Both the position numbers and the translations under genes were made by a program. Under the pieces are notes generated by a model. It saw only the letters and a list, made by a program, of their open reading frames with translations, was not told the origin of the DNA and made no database searches. This document shows positions 56,752 through 64,000 of a DNA stretch of 64,000 bases, in pieces. Origin of the DNA: Fervidobacterium pennivorans (GTDB lineage Bacteria > Thermotogota > Thermotogae > Thermotogales > Fervidobacteriaceae). Within the stretch, counting starts at the first letter, position 1. Each line of letters starts with the position of its first letter. Location of the stretch: positions 186,001 through 250,000 of the forward strand of contig NZ_CP011393.1 in assembly GCF_001644665.1 (NCBI RefSeq). The letters are read 5' to 3'.

Positions 56752-57943
56752 CTTGGTTTTGTTGTTGGACAGCGAAGTTAAAAAGTAGTTGAATAAGGTA
56801 TATAACAACACTTATTGAAAGCGCATAAACTAACAGGCCTAGATTTCCTCCGAGCTTATCAAACAACATTCCTCCAACAAGCGGACCAACACCAAATAAA
56901 AGCCCGATGACCATTTCATGCAAAGCCCCTTGTTTGCCGTGTTCTTCTTCCTCCGACAAAAGTCCGTAAAATATGGCGAACGTGTACGGAACTGCGTAAG
57001 TGAAACCGGCAAACAATGCTGTAAGGAAAAACATTAGAGGATTTTTGGCAAAAAAGGCTATAATTCCTGTCATTGGAACAACCGACAAAAGTATGCCACA
57101 AAAATATTCGTTTCCTACCCAACCTTTCCAAGATTGCAAGATAACAAAAGTGAGCAAAACTCCTATATTTGCCCCCACAGTCAAGAAACCTGCATTTTCC
57201 AGCTTCAGCCCAGCAAGCATCATCAACTTAGGGAAACTAGCCAGAACAGATGTGTAAATCAAACCACCAAGGAATAGGATAATTCTGTATTCCAGCCTGA
57301 GTTTTCTCATCGCGTTTTTGTTCGTCACTACGGATGCGTTTTGAGAATGCTCTAGAAGTTTTCTGTAAGGGGTAAATGTAATAGTATCTCCGAACTTTTG
57401 GTAGTCTAAAGAAACAAGTAGACTTGTCATACCCGAGATTATCAAACCTAAAACAAATATAACACCTGGCGCTCTTACGGTAAGAAAAGGACCAAACGCA
57501 ACGCCAATTATATTTCCCGTACTCCAGGACAACGTGAATCTGCCTGTTATCGATGGTGGGTCTATCCTCAGTAAGCTTTCAGACTTAGCAATCAAGCCTT
57601 CAACTTGTGGAAAGAATGCCCCAAAGAAGATACCTTGTAAAACTGCAAAAATAACTAAACCTTCGGGGTTGTTAGCAAAAAGCCCGAACATTGAGACAAT
57701 GAAAAGATATACAGCTAAAAAAGAAATTGTCCTTTTGTACCCGTATCTTGTTCCAACGTGTCCCAGTGTCACACTTGCCATTGCGTAGGCTATAGATAAA
57801 ATAAGGTTAACAAGACCTATCTGAGTAAAAGAAAAACCCAATTTTGCAGCAGTTGAGTTTATGTAAGTGCTATAAAGGTATGCTTGAACAGAGATTACAA
57901 AAGAAAGAAAATGATACTTGTGGAAAATTTTCTGCCTGCGCAC
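56744..57943 (-). CDS. Major facilitator superfamily transporter
   Basis: Twelve-helix MFS protein, 399 residues. LGHVGTRYGYKRTI is the A-motif loop after helix 2. The second half holds NEYFCGILLSVVPMTGI and LLFGVGPLVGGMLFDKLGG. Not closely alike to the MFS at 54109. The GTG at 57943 is nine bases after GGAGG; the GTG at 57952 is too close. It lies 32 bp after the deacetylase fragment. Confidence 0.85.
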   Translation of the reverse strand: MRRQKIFHKYHFLSFVISVQAYLYSTYINSTAAKLGFSFTQIGLVNLILSIAYAMASVTLGHVGTRYGYKRTISFLAVYLFIVSMFGLFANNPEGLVIFAVLQGIFFGAFFPQVEGLIAKSESLLRIDPPSITGRFTLSWSTGNIIGVAFGPFLTVRAPGVIFVLGLIISGMTSLLVSLDYQKFGDTITFTPYRKLLEHSQNASVVTNKNAMRKLRLEYRIILFLGGLIYTSVLASFPKLMMLAGLKLENAGFLTVGANIGVLLTFVILQSWKGWVGNEYFCGILLSVVPMTGIIAFFAKNPLMFFLTALFAGFTYAVPYTFAIFYGLLSEEEEHGKQGALHEMVIGLLFGVGPLVGGMLFDKLGGNLGLLVYALSISVVIYLIQLLFNFAVQQQNQAK

Positions 57944-57975
57944 TTTTTGCACCCTCCATCTAAAAAAAGATACTG

Positions 57976-58497
57976 TTAGAAGAATTCCTTCGGATCCGCG
58001 AATGAGTACCCTTGAGAAAGAATGTAAGGCACAATTTCTTCGAGGATTTTCAATGCTCTTTTCCCTCTGTTACGCCCGTTGTGCAACAATATTATAGCGC
58101 CAGGTTTAATTGCGGATTTAAACATCTTAATAATCTCCTCATCAGGTTTGTCAAACCAATCTCCTGCAACACTCCAATTCATAGTCACATATCCGTATTT
58201 CATTGCTATTTCTCCAACCCAATCTGTGTAGTAGCCCTCCGGCATTCTAAGAAATCTTATCTTAGCTTCAGGAATTATATCTTTTACATTTTCCTCGGTT
58301 TTATCAAGGTCACTAATTAACGTTTGCTTCATCTCTTCCAAACTTGATGTTTTCTCCAGTTTATAAAAACTTCGATGGCAATAAGTATGGGAACCTATTT
58401 CATGTCCCTCTTCGTACTGCCTCTTTAACACGTTGGCATAACCTTTCACTGTATCACCAGAAACAAAGAATATAGCTTTGATGTTATACTTTTTCAA
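57976..58497 (-). pseudogene. N-terminally truncated polysaccharide deacetylase (NodB domain)
   Basis: The frame (173 residues from a TTG at 58497) contains most of a CE4/NodB domain: KKYNIKAIFFVSG, GHEIGSHTYCHRSF (the metal His pair), RFLRMPEGYYTDW (R.P.G motif) and GAIILLHNG. The essential first motif TFDDG is missing: the frame extends upstream only to a TAA at about 58547 through GYTEEILDFL, with no start codon and no TFDDG in any frame before it. The 5' end has been lost, so it is probably a pseudogene, or a metal-binding relic without the catalytic base. Confidence 0.75.
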
Positions 58498-58613
58498 GAA
58501 ATCCAGAATCTCTTCAGTATAACCTCTCTTTTTCGTATTACCAATCTCCCTAAATTAGTACTACACTTCACTATAATTATATCCAAGACTTCGGAATCAA
58601 TAATTATATTGCA

Positions 58614-58642
58614 TTGACGAAAACTTAAAAGCATGTTACAAT
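58614..58642 (+). promoter_or_regulatory. Promoter of the TPP riboswitch leader
   Basis: TTGACG (58614-58619), 17 bp, TACAAT (58637-58642), starting transcription just before the riboswitch. Confidence 0.8.
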
Positions 58643-58666
58643 AAATGTGGAAACATATTTCCTATA

Positions 58667-58763
58667 TCCTGGAGGGGAGCTCCTGAATGCGGGGCTGAGA
58701 GGGGAACGCCAAGTTCCCGACCCTTCGAACCTGATCCGGGTAATACCGGCGGAGGGACCAGGA
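58667..58763 (+). promoter_or_regulatory. TPP (THI-box) riboswitch
   Basis: The conserved thiamine-pyrophosphate aptamer is recognisable: CCTGG (58668-58672) closes on CCAGG (58758-58762) as P1. GGGGCTGAGAGG forms the pyrimidine-sensing arm, and ACCCTTCGAACCTGATC with GGGTAATACCGGCGGAGGGA the pyrophosphate-binding arm. Binding of TPP would switch expression of the downstream gene off. It lies upstream of thiB, but an insertion sequence now separates them. Confidence 0.95.
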
Positions 58764-58804
58764 ACCAGGGTAACGGAATAAATAATAAAAAGCCTTTTAA
58801 ACCT

Positions 58805-58850
58805 TCCCTCCGCTTAGTTGAAAATGCAAAAGCGGAGGGATTTTTTATTT
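58805..58850 (+). terminator. Riboswitch-controlled terminator
   Basis: TCCCTCCGCTT (58805-58815) pairs with AAGCGGAGGGA (58830-58840), then T6 and more. The left arm is also complementary to GCGGAGGGA at 58749-58757 inside the riboswitch, which makes an anti-terminator when TPP is absent. Confidence 0.9.
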
Positions 58851-58863
58851 CAAGAACACTCAC

Positions 58864-59936
58864 ATTTTGAGATAGTGTTAACTTGTAGTGATGAAAGAGT
58901 GTAATTGTGAAAGAATGCGATTGATATTGCCATTGTGCGTTTTCCAAAGATTCTTCACTACACAAAAGCCTTGAATGTATTTTGCTAAATTCTTCGTATT
59001 CTTCAGCCCTCGCTTGAGTCGGAAAAAGTCTTTCAACAATGAAAACTTAGATTCACATTGATTGTTTTTACCGAGCGGTACCACTACGTGATTGATATTT
59101 CTGAACAACAGCTTTACTGCACTTTCATATGCACCAAGTCCATCAGTAATAAGTTCAATGCTTTTAGGTTCTAAATTACCAAAGAACTTCTCGAGCAATA
59201 CTTTGACTTGTCCCATATCACGGTACTTTGAGACATGCCAACAAAGAATTAAGTTAGTTTCGTGATCAACTAATAGCCAAACATAGTACTTTTGTTCTTT
59301 GAACACAAGAACAGTTTCATCAGCATGAACTGAGAAAACATTTTCGATGGTAAATGTTGGGAAAAGTACAGAGAATAAAGTACACAATCTAATAACCCAT
59401 TTGTATATGGTGAAATGAGATACTTTGATATTAAGAGAATGAGCAAGAGAGCGATAAGACATATTGTGTTTCATATACAAAACGAAAGCTTTTAAGATGA
59501 AGTAGATAGGGAAGCGGAAATATTTAAATTTCTCAGGAATAAGTGAGACTGGTTCAGGAAGGTTAAAAGGAACTCTATCTTTTGTACGACAAGCTCTACA
59601 ACGGAAGACAACGAAAGAGCGACGGACTTTGTGAATTTCCATAGCTTTACCACAAGAAGAGCATTTGGGATATGGGAAAGAGAAGTTTTTGCGTTTGTGA
59701 GAATGGGAGAGTTTGAAAGAATGATGGCAGAGTTTGCAAAGGAATTGTTGGTTACCGTATTTGTCGTGACCGTTTTTGTATAAGTTGGTGGAACCGCATT
59801 TTGGACAAGAGAGTGTTGAGTTGTTCATATCGGGGAACCTGCTTTGTCAAGAGATGGTTGGGGGGTGTCCCCTATTTATAAGGATAATACGGTTTTTGGA
59901 AAGTTTCAATACTTTTAGTTAACATTATCCCATTTT
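58864..59936. mobile_element. Insertion sequence (1,063 bp) with 5-bp target duplication
   Basis: Imperfect 15-bp terminal inverted repeats, GAGATAGTGTTAACT (58869-58883) and AGTTAACATTATCCC (59917-59931), match at 13 of 15 positions. Direct repeats ATTTT at 58864-58868 and 59932-59936 look like the target duplication. The transposase gene fills most of the element. Coincidentally GAGA follows both copies of ATTTT, so the ends are certain only to a few bases. Confidence 0.85.
58878..59828 (-). CDS. IS6/IS240-like DDE transposase
   Basis: A 316-residue transposase. The N-terminal zinc ribbon has CPKCGS plus CKLCHHSF, with a second pair in CSSCGKA and CRACRTKD. A helix-turn-helix follows (MSYRSLAHSLNIKVSHFTIYK), then the catalytic DDE core: HADETVLVF (D), ITDGLGAYESAV (D), and KNNQCESKFSLLKDFFRLKRG (E). 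This resembles the IS6/IS240 group with an extra zinc finger; the 5-bp duplication is shorter than the usual 8 for IS6, so the family is tentative. The frame is intact, so the element may still be active. Confidence 0.88.
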   Translation of the reverse strand: MNNSTLSCPKCGSTNLYKNGHDKYGNQQFLCKLCHHSFKLSHSHKRKNFSFPYPKCSSCGKAMEIHKVRRSFVVFRCRACRTKDRVPFNLPEPVSLIPEKFKYFRFPIYFILKAFVLYMKHNMSYRSLAHSLNIKVSHFTIYKWVIRLCTLFSVLFPTFTIENVFSVHADETVLVFKEQKYYVWLLVDHETNLILCWHVSKYRDMGQVKVLLEKFFGNLEPKSIELITDGLGAYESAVKLLFRNINHVVVPLGKNNQCESKFSLLKDFFRLKRGLKNTKNLAKYIQGFCVVKNLWKTHNGNINRILSQLHSFITTS

Positions 59937-59953
59937 GAGAAGGAGGGTCTAAC

Positions 59954-60937
59954 ATGAAACGATTGCTCAAGCTAGCTGTATTCTTTTTGCTAATAGCAAC
60001 GGTCTTTGTTTATTCCGCAGAGCTAGTGATTTACACATCTGACAGTTTTGCAGGTGGAATTGCAAAGGTTGTCGTTCCAAAATTCGAGCAGATGTATAAG
60101 TGTAAAGTTAAAGTGGTAAGTTTTGGTTCTATGGGAGACGTTTTGGCAAGACTCATCGCCGAAAAGAACGCACCTAAGGCTGATGTTGTTATCGGTTTAA
60201 ATCCTCAACAACTTCAAAAAGCGATAAAAGAAAACTTGTTGCAAAAGTACCGTGCCACCAATTCGAAAAACCTTGTCTACAAAGGCTTTGTTAATGACTA
60301 CGGAACAGTTTACGATTACGGTGCTTTAGCGATGATTTACAACATCGAAAAGATAAAGAATCCTCCAAAATCTTTCAAAGACCTTTTGAAACCTGAATAC
60401 AAAGGCAAGTTTGTCCTTATCGACCCAAGAACCTCCAGTACAGGTCTAACATTCCTGATGTGGACCATTGCTGCACTCGGAGAAGACGGTGCAATGGAAT
60501 TTTGGAAAGAAGTCAAGAAAAATGTATTGACATTTACAAGTGGATGGAGTGCAGCATTCAAAATGCTTGAAACAGGCGAGGCAGACATGATAGTAAGTTA
60601 TGCAACAGACGGTGCTTACAGCATGTATAAATATGGTTCTATCAAATACATGCCCATAATCTTCGAGGAAGGTGCATACGTACTCGAGGAATATGCAGCT
60701 ATCGTAAAGGGTGCAAAGAACTTAGCACTCGCAAGGGCTTTCATAGAGTTCATGCTCACCCCAGATTTTCAAAAGGAAGTACCACTGAACCAGTGGATGT
60801 TCCCAGTTATCGATGTCCAGCTACCGGACGTATACAAATATGTACCAGCTGTAAAGAAGATACTAAGGCTTGACCCAAGTATTAATGATAGGTTGGATGA
60901 GATACTGAAAAAATGGGAAAAAGCAGTTATTGGATAA
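59954..60937 (+). CDS. thiB: ThiB-like thiamine ABC substrate-binding protein
   Basis: A 327-residue periplasmic-type binding protein with a signal peptide (KLAVFFLLIATVFVYSAE). It matches ThiB/iron(III)-binding family 1 proteins: LVIYTSDSFAGGIAKVV, the ADVVIGLNPQQL hinge, DYGALAMIYN, IDPRTSSTGLTFLMWTI and SYATDGAYSMY. The TPP riboswitch upstream, apart from the insertion, supports thiamine or a precursor as ligand. GGAGGG lies six bases before the ATG, beginning 18 bp from the insertion boundary. No permease or ATPase follows; a terminator closes the unit. Confidence 0.9.
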   Translation: MKRLLKLAVFFLLIATVFVYSAELVIYTSDSFAGGIAKVVVPKFEQMYKCKVKVVSFGSMGDVLARLIAEKNAPKADVVIGLNPQQLQKAIKENLLQKYRATNSKNLVYKGFVNDYGTVYDYGALAMIYNIEKIKNPPKSFKDLLKPEYKGKFVLIDPRTSSTGLTFLMWTIAALGEDGAMEFWKEVKKNVLTFTSGWSAAFKMLETGEADMIVSYATDGAYSMYKYGSIKYMPIIFEEGAYVLEEYAAIVKGAKNLALARAFIEFMLTPDFQKEVPLNQWMFPVIDVQLPDVYKYVPAVKKILRLDPSINDRLDEILKKWEKAVIG

Positions 60938-60972
60938 CAAAAAAATAAAAAATAACATAATTAAAAAATTAA

Positions 60973-61007
60973 AAAGCCTCTGGAGTGCGAACCGCCCCAG
61001 AGGCTTT
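60973..61007 (+). terminator. thiB terminator
   Basis: AAAGCCTCTGG (60973-60983) pairs with CCAGAGGCTTT (60997-61007). The T tract is short and interrupted. Confidence 0.75.
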
Positions 61008-61131
61008 AAATTTTGAAGAACTTCTCAGAAAGGAAATGATTAAAGCTTTGAAAGTTGAACAAAAATGCTAGTAAGTTGGTCTAAACTTGTAGAACAGCCA
61101 TATCAGTCAACTTATCATTGGAGGTGTGTAA

Positions 61132-61857
61132 ATGCCAGCGAGGAATCTTCTTTTCGTTTCCTTACTTATAGCGACACTGCTAATCTTTCCATATACTTTC
61201 GGTCAGTTTCTAAAAGTAGGACTTTTATTAGGTGAACCATACGCGTATTGGAGCTCAACTAAGCTTTCTGGAATAGAATACGACATTTGGCGGGTTATCG
61301 GAGTTGAATTGAACATGAATGTGGAGTTCTACGTGCTCCCGTTCTCTGTACTTGACGTTTCGCTAGCTCCAAAACTCGGTTTAGACGTAATCGCTGGTGG
61401 TATCCATATGACCGATGAAAGAAAAAAAGTCTTCAAATTTACCCAGCCGTACATTAATTCAGGACTTGCGATAGTGATCAGAAAAGACGTTAAATGGGAT
61501 GGAGATATCGAAAAAATCACTTTTGGAGTGAAGAAAGGCGCTACCGGTGAGAAAATTGTCCAAGATTGGGTCAAATCCGGCAAGAAGATAAAATACTCGA
61601 CCTTTGTATCAAACGAGGAAATTGTAACTAACCTCCTCATCAAAAAAATAGATGGTGCATTCTTTGATTATATCAACGCTTTGTACCTATCGAAAAAATA
61701 TGGGTTCCAGGTTCACAAAGATTTGATTTACTCCATCAACATAGGTGCGGTTGTGCTAAACATTTCTTTAGAGAAGAAACTAAATGATGCAATATCTAAA
61801 CTTGAATCAGTTGGAACGATAAAGCGCATACTTGCATCATACATTGGAGCCTTTTAA
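61132..61857 (+). CDS. Family 3 (amino-acid-type) solute-binding protein
   Basis: A 241-residue binding protein with a signal peptide (LLFVSLLIATLLIFPYTFG). The fold is that of family 3 (amino acids and polar compounds): VGLLLGEPYAYWSSTKLSGIEYDI, VIAGGIHMTDERKKVFKFTQPYI (typical hinge-region motif), and FGVKKGATGEKIVQDW. The ligand is unknown. GGAGG is well placed before the ATG. No permease is adjacent, so it is either an orphan or a sensor-type protein. A terminator follows. Confidence 0.9.
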   Translation: MPARNLLFVSLLIATLLIFPYTFGQFLKVGLLLGEPYAYWSSTKLSGIEYDIWRVIGVELNMNVEFYVLPFSVLDVSLAPKLGLDVIAGGIHMTDERKKVFKFTQPYINSGLAIVIRKDVKWDGDIEKITFGVKKGATGEKIVQDWVKSGKKIKYSTFVSNEEIVTNLLIKKIDGAFFDYINALYLSKKYGFQVHKDLIYSINIGAVVLNISLEKKLNDAISKLESVGTIKRILASYIGAF

Positions 61858-61867
61858 AAGTATACAA

Positions 61868-61897
61868 AATGCCCCCGGCGAACCAGGGGCATTTTTG
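61868..61897. terminator. Bidirectional terminator
   Basis: AATGCCCC (61868-61875) pairs with GGGGCATT (61886-61893), then T residues on the plus strand. On the minus strand the tail is weaker. It lies between converging genes. Confidence 0.8.
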
Positions 61898-61928
61898 CTT
61901 TATTCGCTTTATTGGTTACATTTATCTA

Positions 61929-62648
61929 TTAGAGTATTAGTCCTCCATCTACACCAATAACTTGCCCTGTGATATATGATGATTCATCTGAAGCTAGGAA
62001 CAAATACACGTAAGCAACTTCGATTGGTTCTCCAAGGCGTTTAAGTGCCGCTCTTTCTGCCATCATAGTCAGAATCTTTTCTGGAACCTTTTCTGTCATC
62101 GGCGTTTTGATAAAGCCTGGTGCAACGGCGTTAACCCTGATTTGCGCACCCTTTCTCGCAAATTCTTTTGCCCAGGTTTTCGTCATACCAATGACACCTG
62201 CTTTTGTTGCCGCATAATTTGTCTGACCTATGTTTCCGTAAACCCCAACAACAGATGATGTGTTGATTATACTACCCTTGCCTGCCTCCAACATGTATGG
62301 GACAACGGCTTGTGTCATATTGAAAACACCTTTTAAGTTCACATTGATAACCTTATCCCAATCTTCCTCGGTCATGTTTTGAATCAACGCGTCACGTGTA
62401 ATACCTGCGTTGTTGACAAGCACATCTATCTTTCCAAATTTTTCAACAACATCCTTCACTACCTCTGCTATTCTGTTTCTGTCTGTTACATCAAGCTTGT
62501 AGAAATGTATATTCGGATGTTCATATGTTGCTTCACTTACGTCACACGCGATAACTATTGCTCCTTCCTTTGCAAACAATTCAGCAGCTGCTCGTCCAAT
62601 CCCACTACCTGCACCGGTAATAATACACACTTTGCCTTCTAATCTCAT
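61929..62648 (-). CDS. Short-chain dehydrogenase/reductase (FabG/PhaB-like)
   Basis: Classical SDR of 239 residues. TGAGSGIG binds the nucleotide, VLVNNAGITRD follows, and the catalytic Ser-Tyr-Lys are in NTSSVVGVYG and NYAATKAG. RVNAVAPGFIKTPMTEKVP is typical of 3-oxoacyl reductases. It lies 26 bp downstream of a thiolase gene, so the substrate may be acetoacetyl-CoA (PhaB-type) rather than an ACP thioester. The ATG at 62648 is seven bases after GGGGG; the ATG directly before it is also possible. Confidence 0.9.
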   Translation of the reverse strand: MRLEGKVCIITGAGSGIGRAAAELFAKEGAIVIACDVSEATYEHPNIHFYKLDVTDRNRIAEVVKDVVEKFGKIDVLVNNAGITRDALIQNMTEEDWDKVINVNLKGVFNMTQAVVPYMLEAGKGSIINTSSVVGVYGNIGQTNYAATKAGVIGMTKTWAKEFARKGAQIRVNAVAPGFIKTPMTEKVPEKILTMMAERAALKRLGEPIEVAYVYLFLASDESSYITGQVIGVDGGLIL

Positions 62649-62674
62649 CATCTAACCCCCTTATTTTTAGAATA

Positions 62675-63877
62675 TTACTCGATATTTTCAACAATTACTG
62701 CCGTACCCATTCCTCCACCGATACAAAGTGTAGCCAAACCATACTTTGCATGCCTTTTCTTCATTTCATAGAGCAACGTTACTATAATCCTGTTCCCACT
62801 AGCACCGATTGGATGACCGAGTGCTATCGCCCCACCATTGACGTTCGTGCGCTCAAGTATCCAATCTTTCGAAACTCCAAACGCTTTCTCCCAGCCTTTT
62901 ATAACCGCAAGGCTTTGCGCAGCAAACGCTTCGTTAAGTTCGATGAGTTCTATATCCTGGAATGACAAACCTGCTTTTTTAAGTACTTTCTCCGTTGCTG
63001 GAACAGGTCCAAAACCCATCCTCATCGGGTCTACACCAGCCTGAGCCCATGCAACAATCCTGCCCAGCGGCTTAAGTCCTTTCTTTTCAACATACCTTTC
63101 ACTTGCAAGAACTATAGCACTTCCTCCATCGTTTATTCCACTTGCGTTACCTGCTGTAATCGTTCCATTGGGCTTAAATGCGGGTTTTAACTTCGCCAGC
63201 GATTCAAGTGTTGTATCGAAACGCGGGTATTCGTCCGTATCAAAAATTTTTACACCCTTTTTGTCTGGAACTTCAACTGGCACAATTTCGTCTTTGAACT
63301 TACCTGCCTCGATAGCTGCCTTTGCCTTCATCTGACTGTTGTAAGCAAATTCGTCCTGTGCTTCACGAGATATGTTGAATTCTTCGGCAAGTGCTTCAGC
63401 GGTAAGCCCCATGTGCACTTTATTGAAAACATCCGTAAGTCCATCGAGTATCATGTGGTCTTGCAATTCTTGGCTTCCAAACCTCAGACCGAACCTTGCA
63501 CGATAAGAGAGCAAAAATGGAGCTTGTGACATATTCTCAATTCCACCTGCGAGCACTACATCAGCCTCACCAAGCTCGATGTCACTAGCACCTATCATGA
63601 CCGCCTTCATCCCACTACCGCACAGCATATTGACAGTGTAACCTGGCTTCTCAACAGGAATGCCCGCATAGATACCTACCTGTCTACCCGGTCCCATACC
63701 TTGCCCTGCCGTTAGAATACAACCTACAATAGTTTCGTCAAAATCCTCAACTGGTATTCCAGCTTGCTCTATCGCCGCCTTTGCTGCAATTGCACCAAGC
63801 TGTGGTGCAGGAATATCTTTCAAAGAGCCTCCAAAACTTCCAATAGCCGTCCGTTTTGCACCAAGGATGTAAACCAT
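62675..63877 (-). CDS. Acetyl-CoA acetyltransferase (thiolase II)
   Basis: Biosynthetic-type thiolase, 400 residues, condensing two acetyl-CoA to acetoacetyl-CoA or the reverse. The nucleophilic Cys is in NMLCGSGMKAVM (about residue 88). GGIENMSQAP is conserved, NVNGGAIALGHPIGASG carries the His, and TLCIGGGMGTA the second catalytic Cys. The ATG follows GGAGGTGG. With the reductase next to it the pair gives acetyl-CoA to 3-hydroxybutyryl-CoA; upstream genes lie outside the window. Confidence 0.95.
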   Translation of the reverse strand: MVYILGAKRTAIGSFGGSLKDIPAPQLGAIAAKAAIEQAGIPVEDFDETIVGCILTAGQGMGPGRQVGIYAGIPVEKPGYTVNMLCGSGMKAVMIGASDIELGEADVVLAGGIENMSQAPFLLSYRARFGLRFGSQELQDHMILDGLTDVFNKVHMGLTAEALAEEFNISREAQDEFAYNSQMKAKAAIEAGKFKDEIVPVEVPDKKGVKIFDTDEYPRFDTTLESLAKLKPAFKPNGTITAGNASGINDGGSAIVLASERYVEKKGLKPLGRIVAWAQAGVDPMRMGFGPVPATEKVLKKAGLSFQDIELIELNEAFAAQSLAVIKGWEKAFGVSKDWILERTNVNGGAIALGHPIGASGNRIIVTLLYEMKKRHAKYGLATLCIGGGMGTAVIVENIE

Positions 63878-64000
63878 ACAAGGACCACCTCCACCTCAAA
63901 TATGAAAATACATGATAGTAATACATGAATCACCTGTCACATTATCTATCTCAATTAGACCATTTTTAACATTGCGATGTCAAAGGATACGTTCCTGCGA

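Noticed and set aside
58636-58965. A 109-codon minus-strand frame across the TPP riboswitch and IS end
   Set aside because: It runs through a conserved RNA structure and its terminator; no ribosome site.
58863-59940. A 10-bp direct repeat CATTTTGAGA as target duplication
   Set aside because: Taking all ten bases would cut into the inverted repeats; the 5-bp ATTTT next to 15-bp repeats is more consistent.
63878-64000. Right-hand end of the window
   Set aside because: Only the thiolase ribosome site and AT-rich DNA; I see no gene, RNA or clear promoter.

Overview
The window reads as the chromosome of a thermophilic Thermotogae bacterium, most likely of the Fervidobacterium/Thermosipho group. 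This rests on AT-rich, lysine- and glutamate-rich genes, a strikingly GC-rich 16S-tRNA-Ile-tRNA-Ala-23S-5S operon, strong Shine-Dalgarno sites (GGAGG), consensus TTGACA/TATAAT promoters, CIRCE-controlled chaperones and TM1410-type proteins. The genus is inferred from overall character; no database comparison was possible.

Layout. 1-394: the leader-distal end of a CRISPR array (six repeats, no cas genes in view). 572-3280: dnaK under a CIRCE operator, then a membrane-anchored GH108-like muralytic protein on the same strand. 3684-7852: a compact, overlapping minus-strand operon (psuG, a short sigma-54 factor, a YfcE-type phosphodiesterase, a YigZ protein, an aminotransferase). 8034-10427: a diguanylate cyclase and a PrcB_C-domain secreted protein. 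10646-15450: the rRNA operon on the minus strand, with tandem promoters and processing stems. 15913-24467: a phosphoesterase, a PhzF protein, a GH20 hexosaminidase / ABC permease / phosphohexomutase operon, and guaA. 24574-33532: a repeat-rich lipoprotein, a PatB-GNAT fusion, a pair of secreted tyrosine-rich proteins, a PIG-L/CrcB/DUF190 operon and an esterase. 33578-37836: glycan assembly (a WecA-like transferase and a very large Wzy/WaaL-like protein). 38049-38287: three tRNAs. 38494-49129: a long plus-strand run of informational and envelope genes (infC-rpmI-rplT, a cation transporter, lnt, dnaB, coaD, holA, era and others). 49142-53864: a GH114-like secreted protein, rpsF-ssb-rpsR, two tRNAs and a CIRCE-controlled Clp ATPase. 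54109-57943: three exporters. 57976-61857: a truncated deacetylase, a TPP riboswitch cut off from its thiamine-binding-protein gene by an insertion sequence, and a second solute-binding protein. 61929-63877: a thiolase and a short-chain reductase.

How the genes work together. dnaK and the Clp ATPase gene share a CIRCE operator laid over a near-consensus promoter, which points to one HrcA heat-shock regulon. The infC operon combines a structured leader, an attenuator-like hairpin and an AUU initiation codon, so it is probably feedback-controlled at both transcription and translation. Thiamine uptake appears to have been rewired: the riboswitch, its terminator and the thiB gene would be contiguous but for a 1.06-kb insertion sequence with a 5-bp target duplication. 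A two-domain ABC permease of the matching family sits alone 40 kb away in a sugar-utilisation operon.

The best leads for new biology are the minimal sigma-54 factor, the paired secreted tyrosine-rich proteins, the PatB-GNAT fusion, the Clp ATPase without an M-domain or ClpP loop, and the interrupted riboswitch. I did not find an obviously new multi-gene defence or metabolic system.
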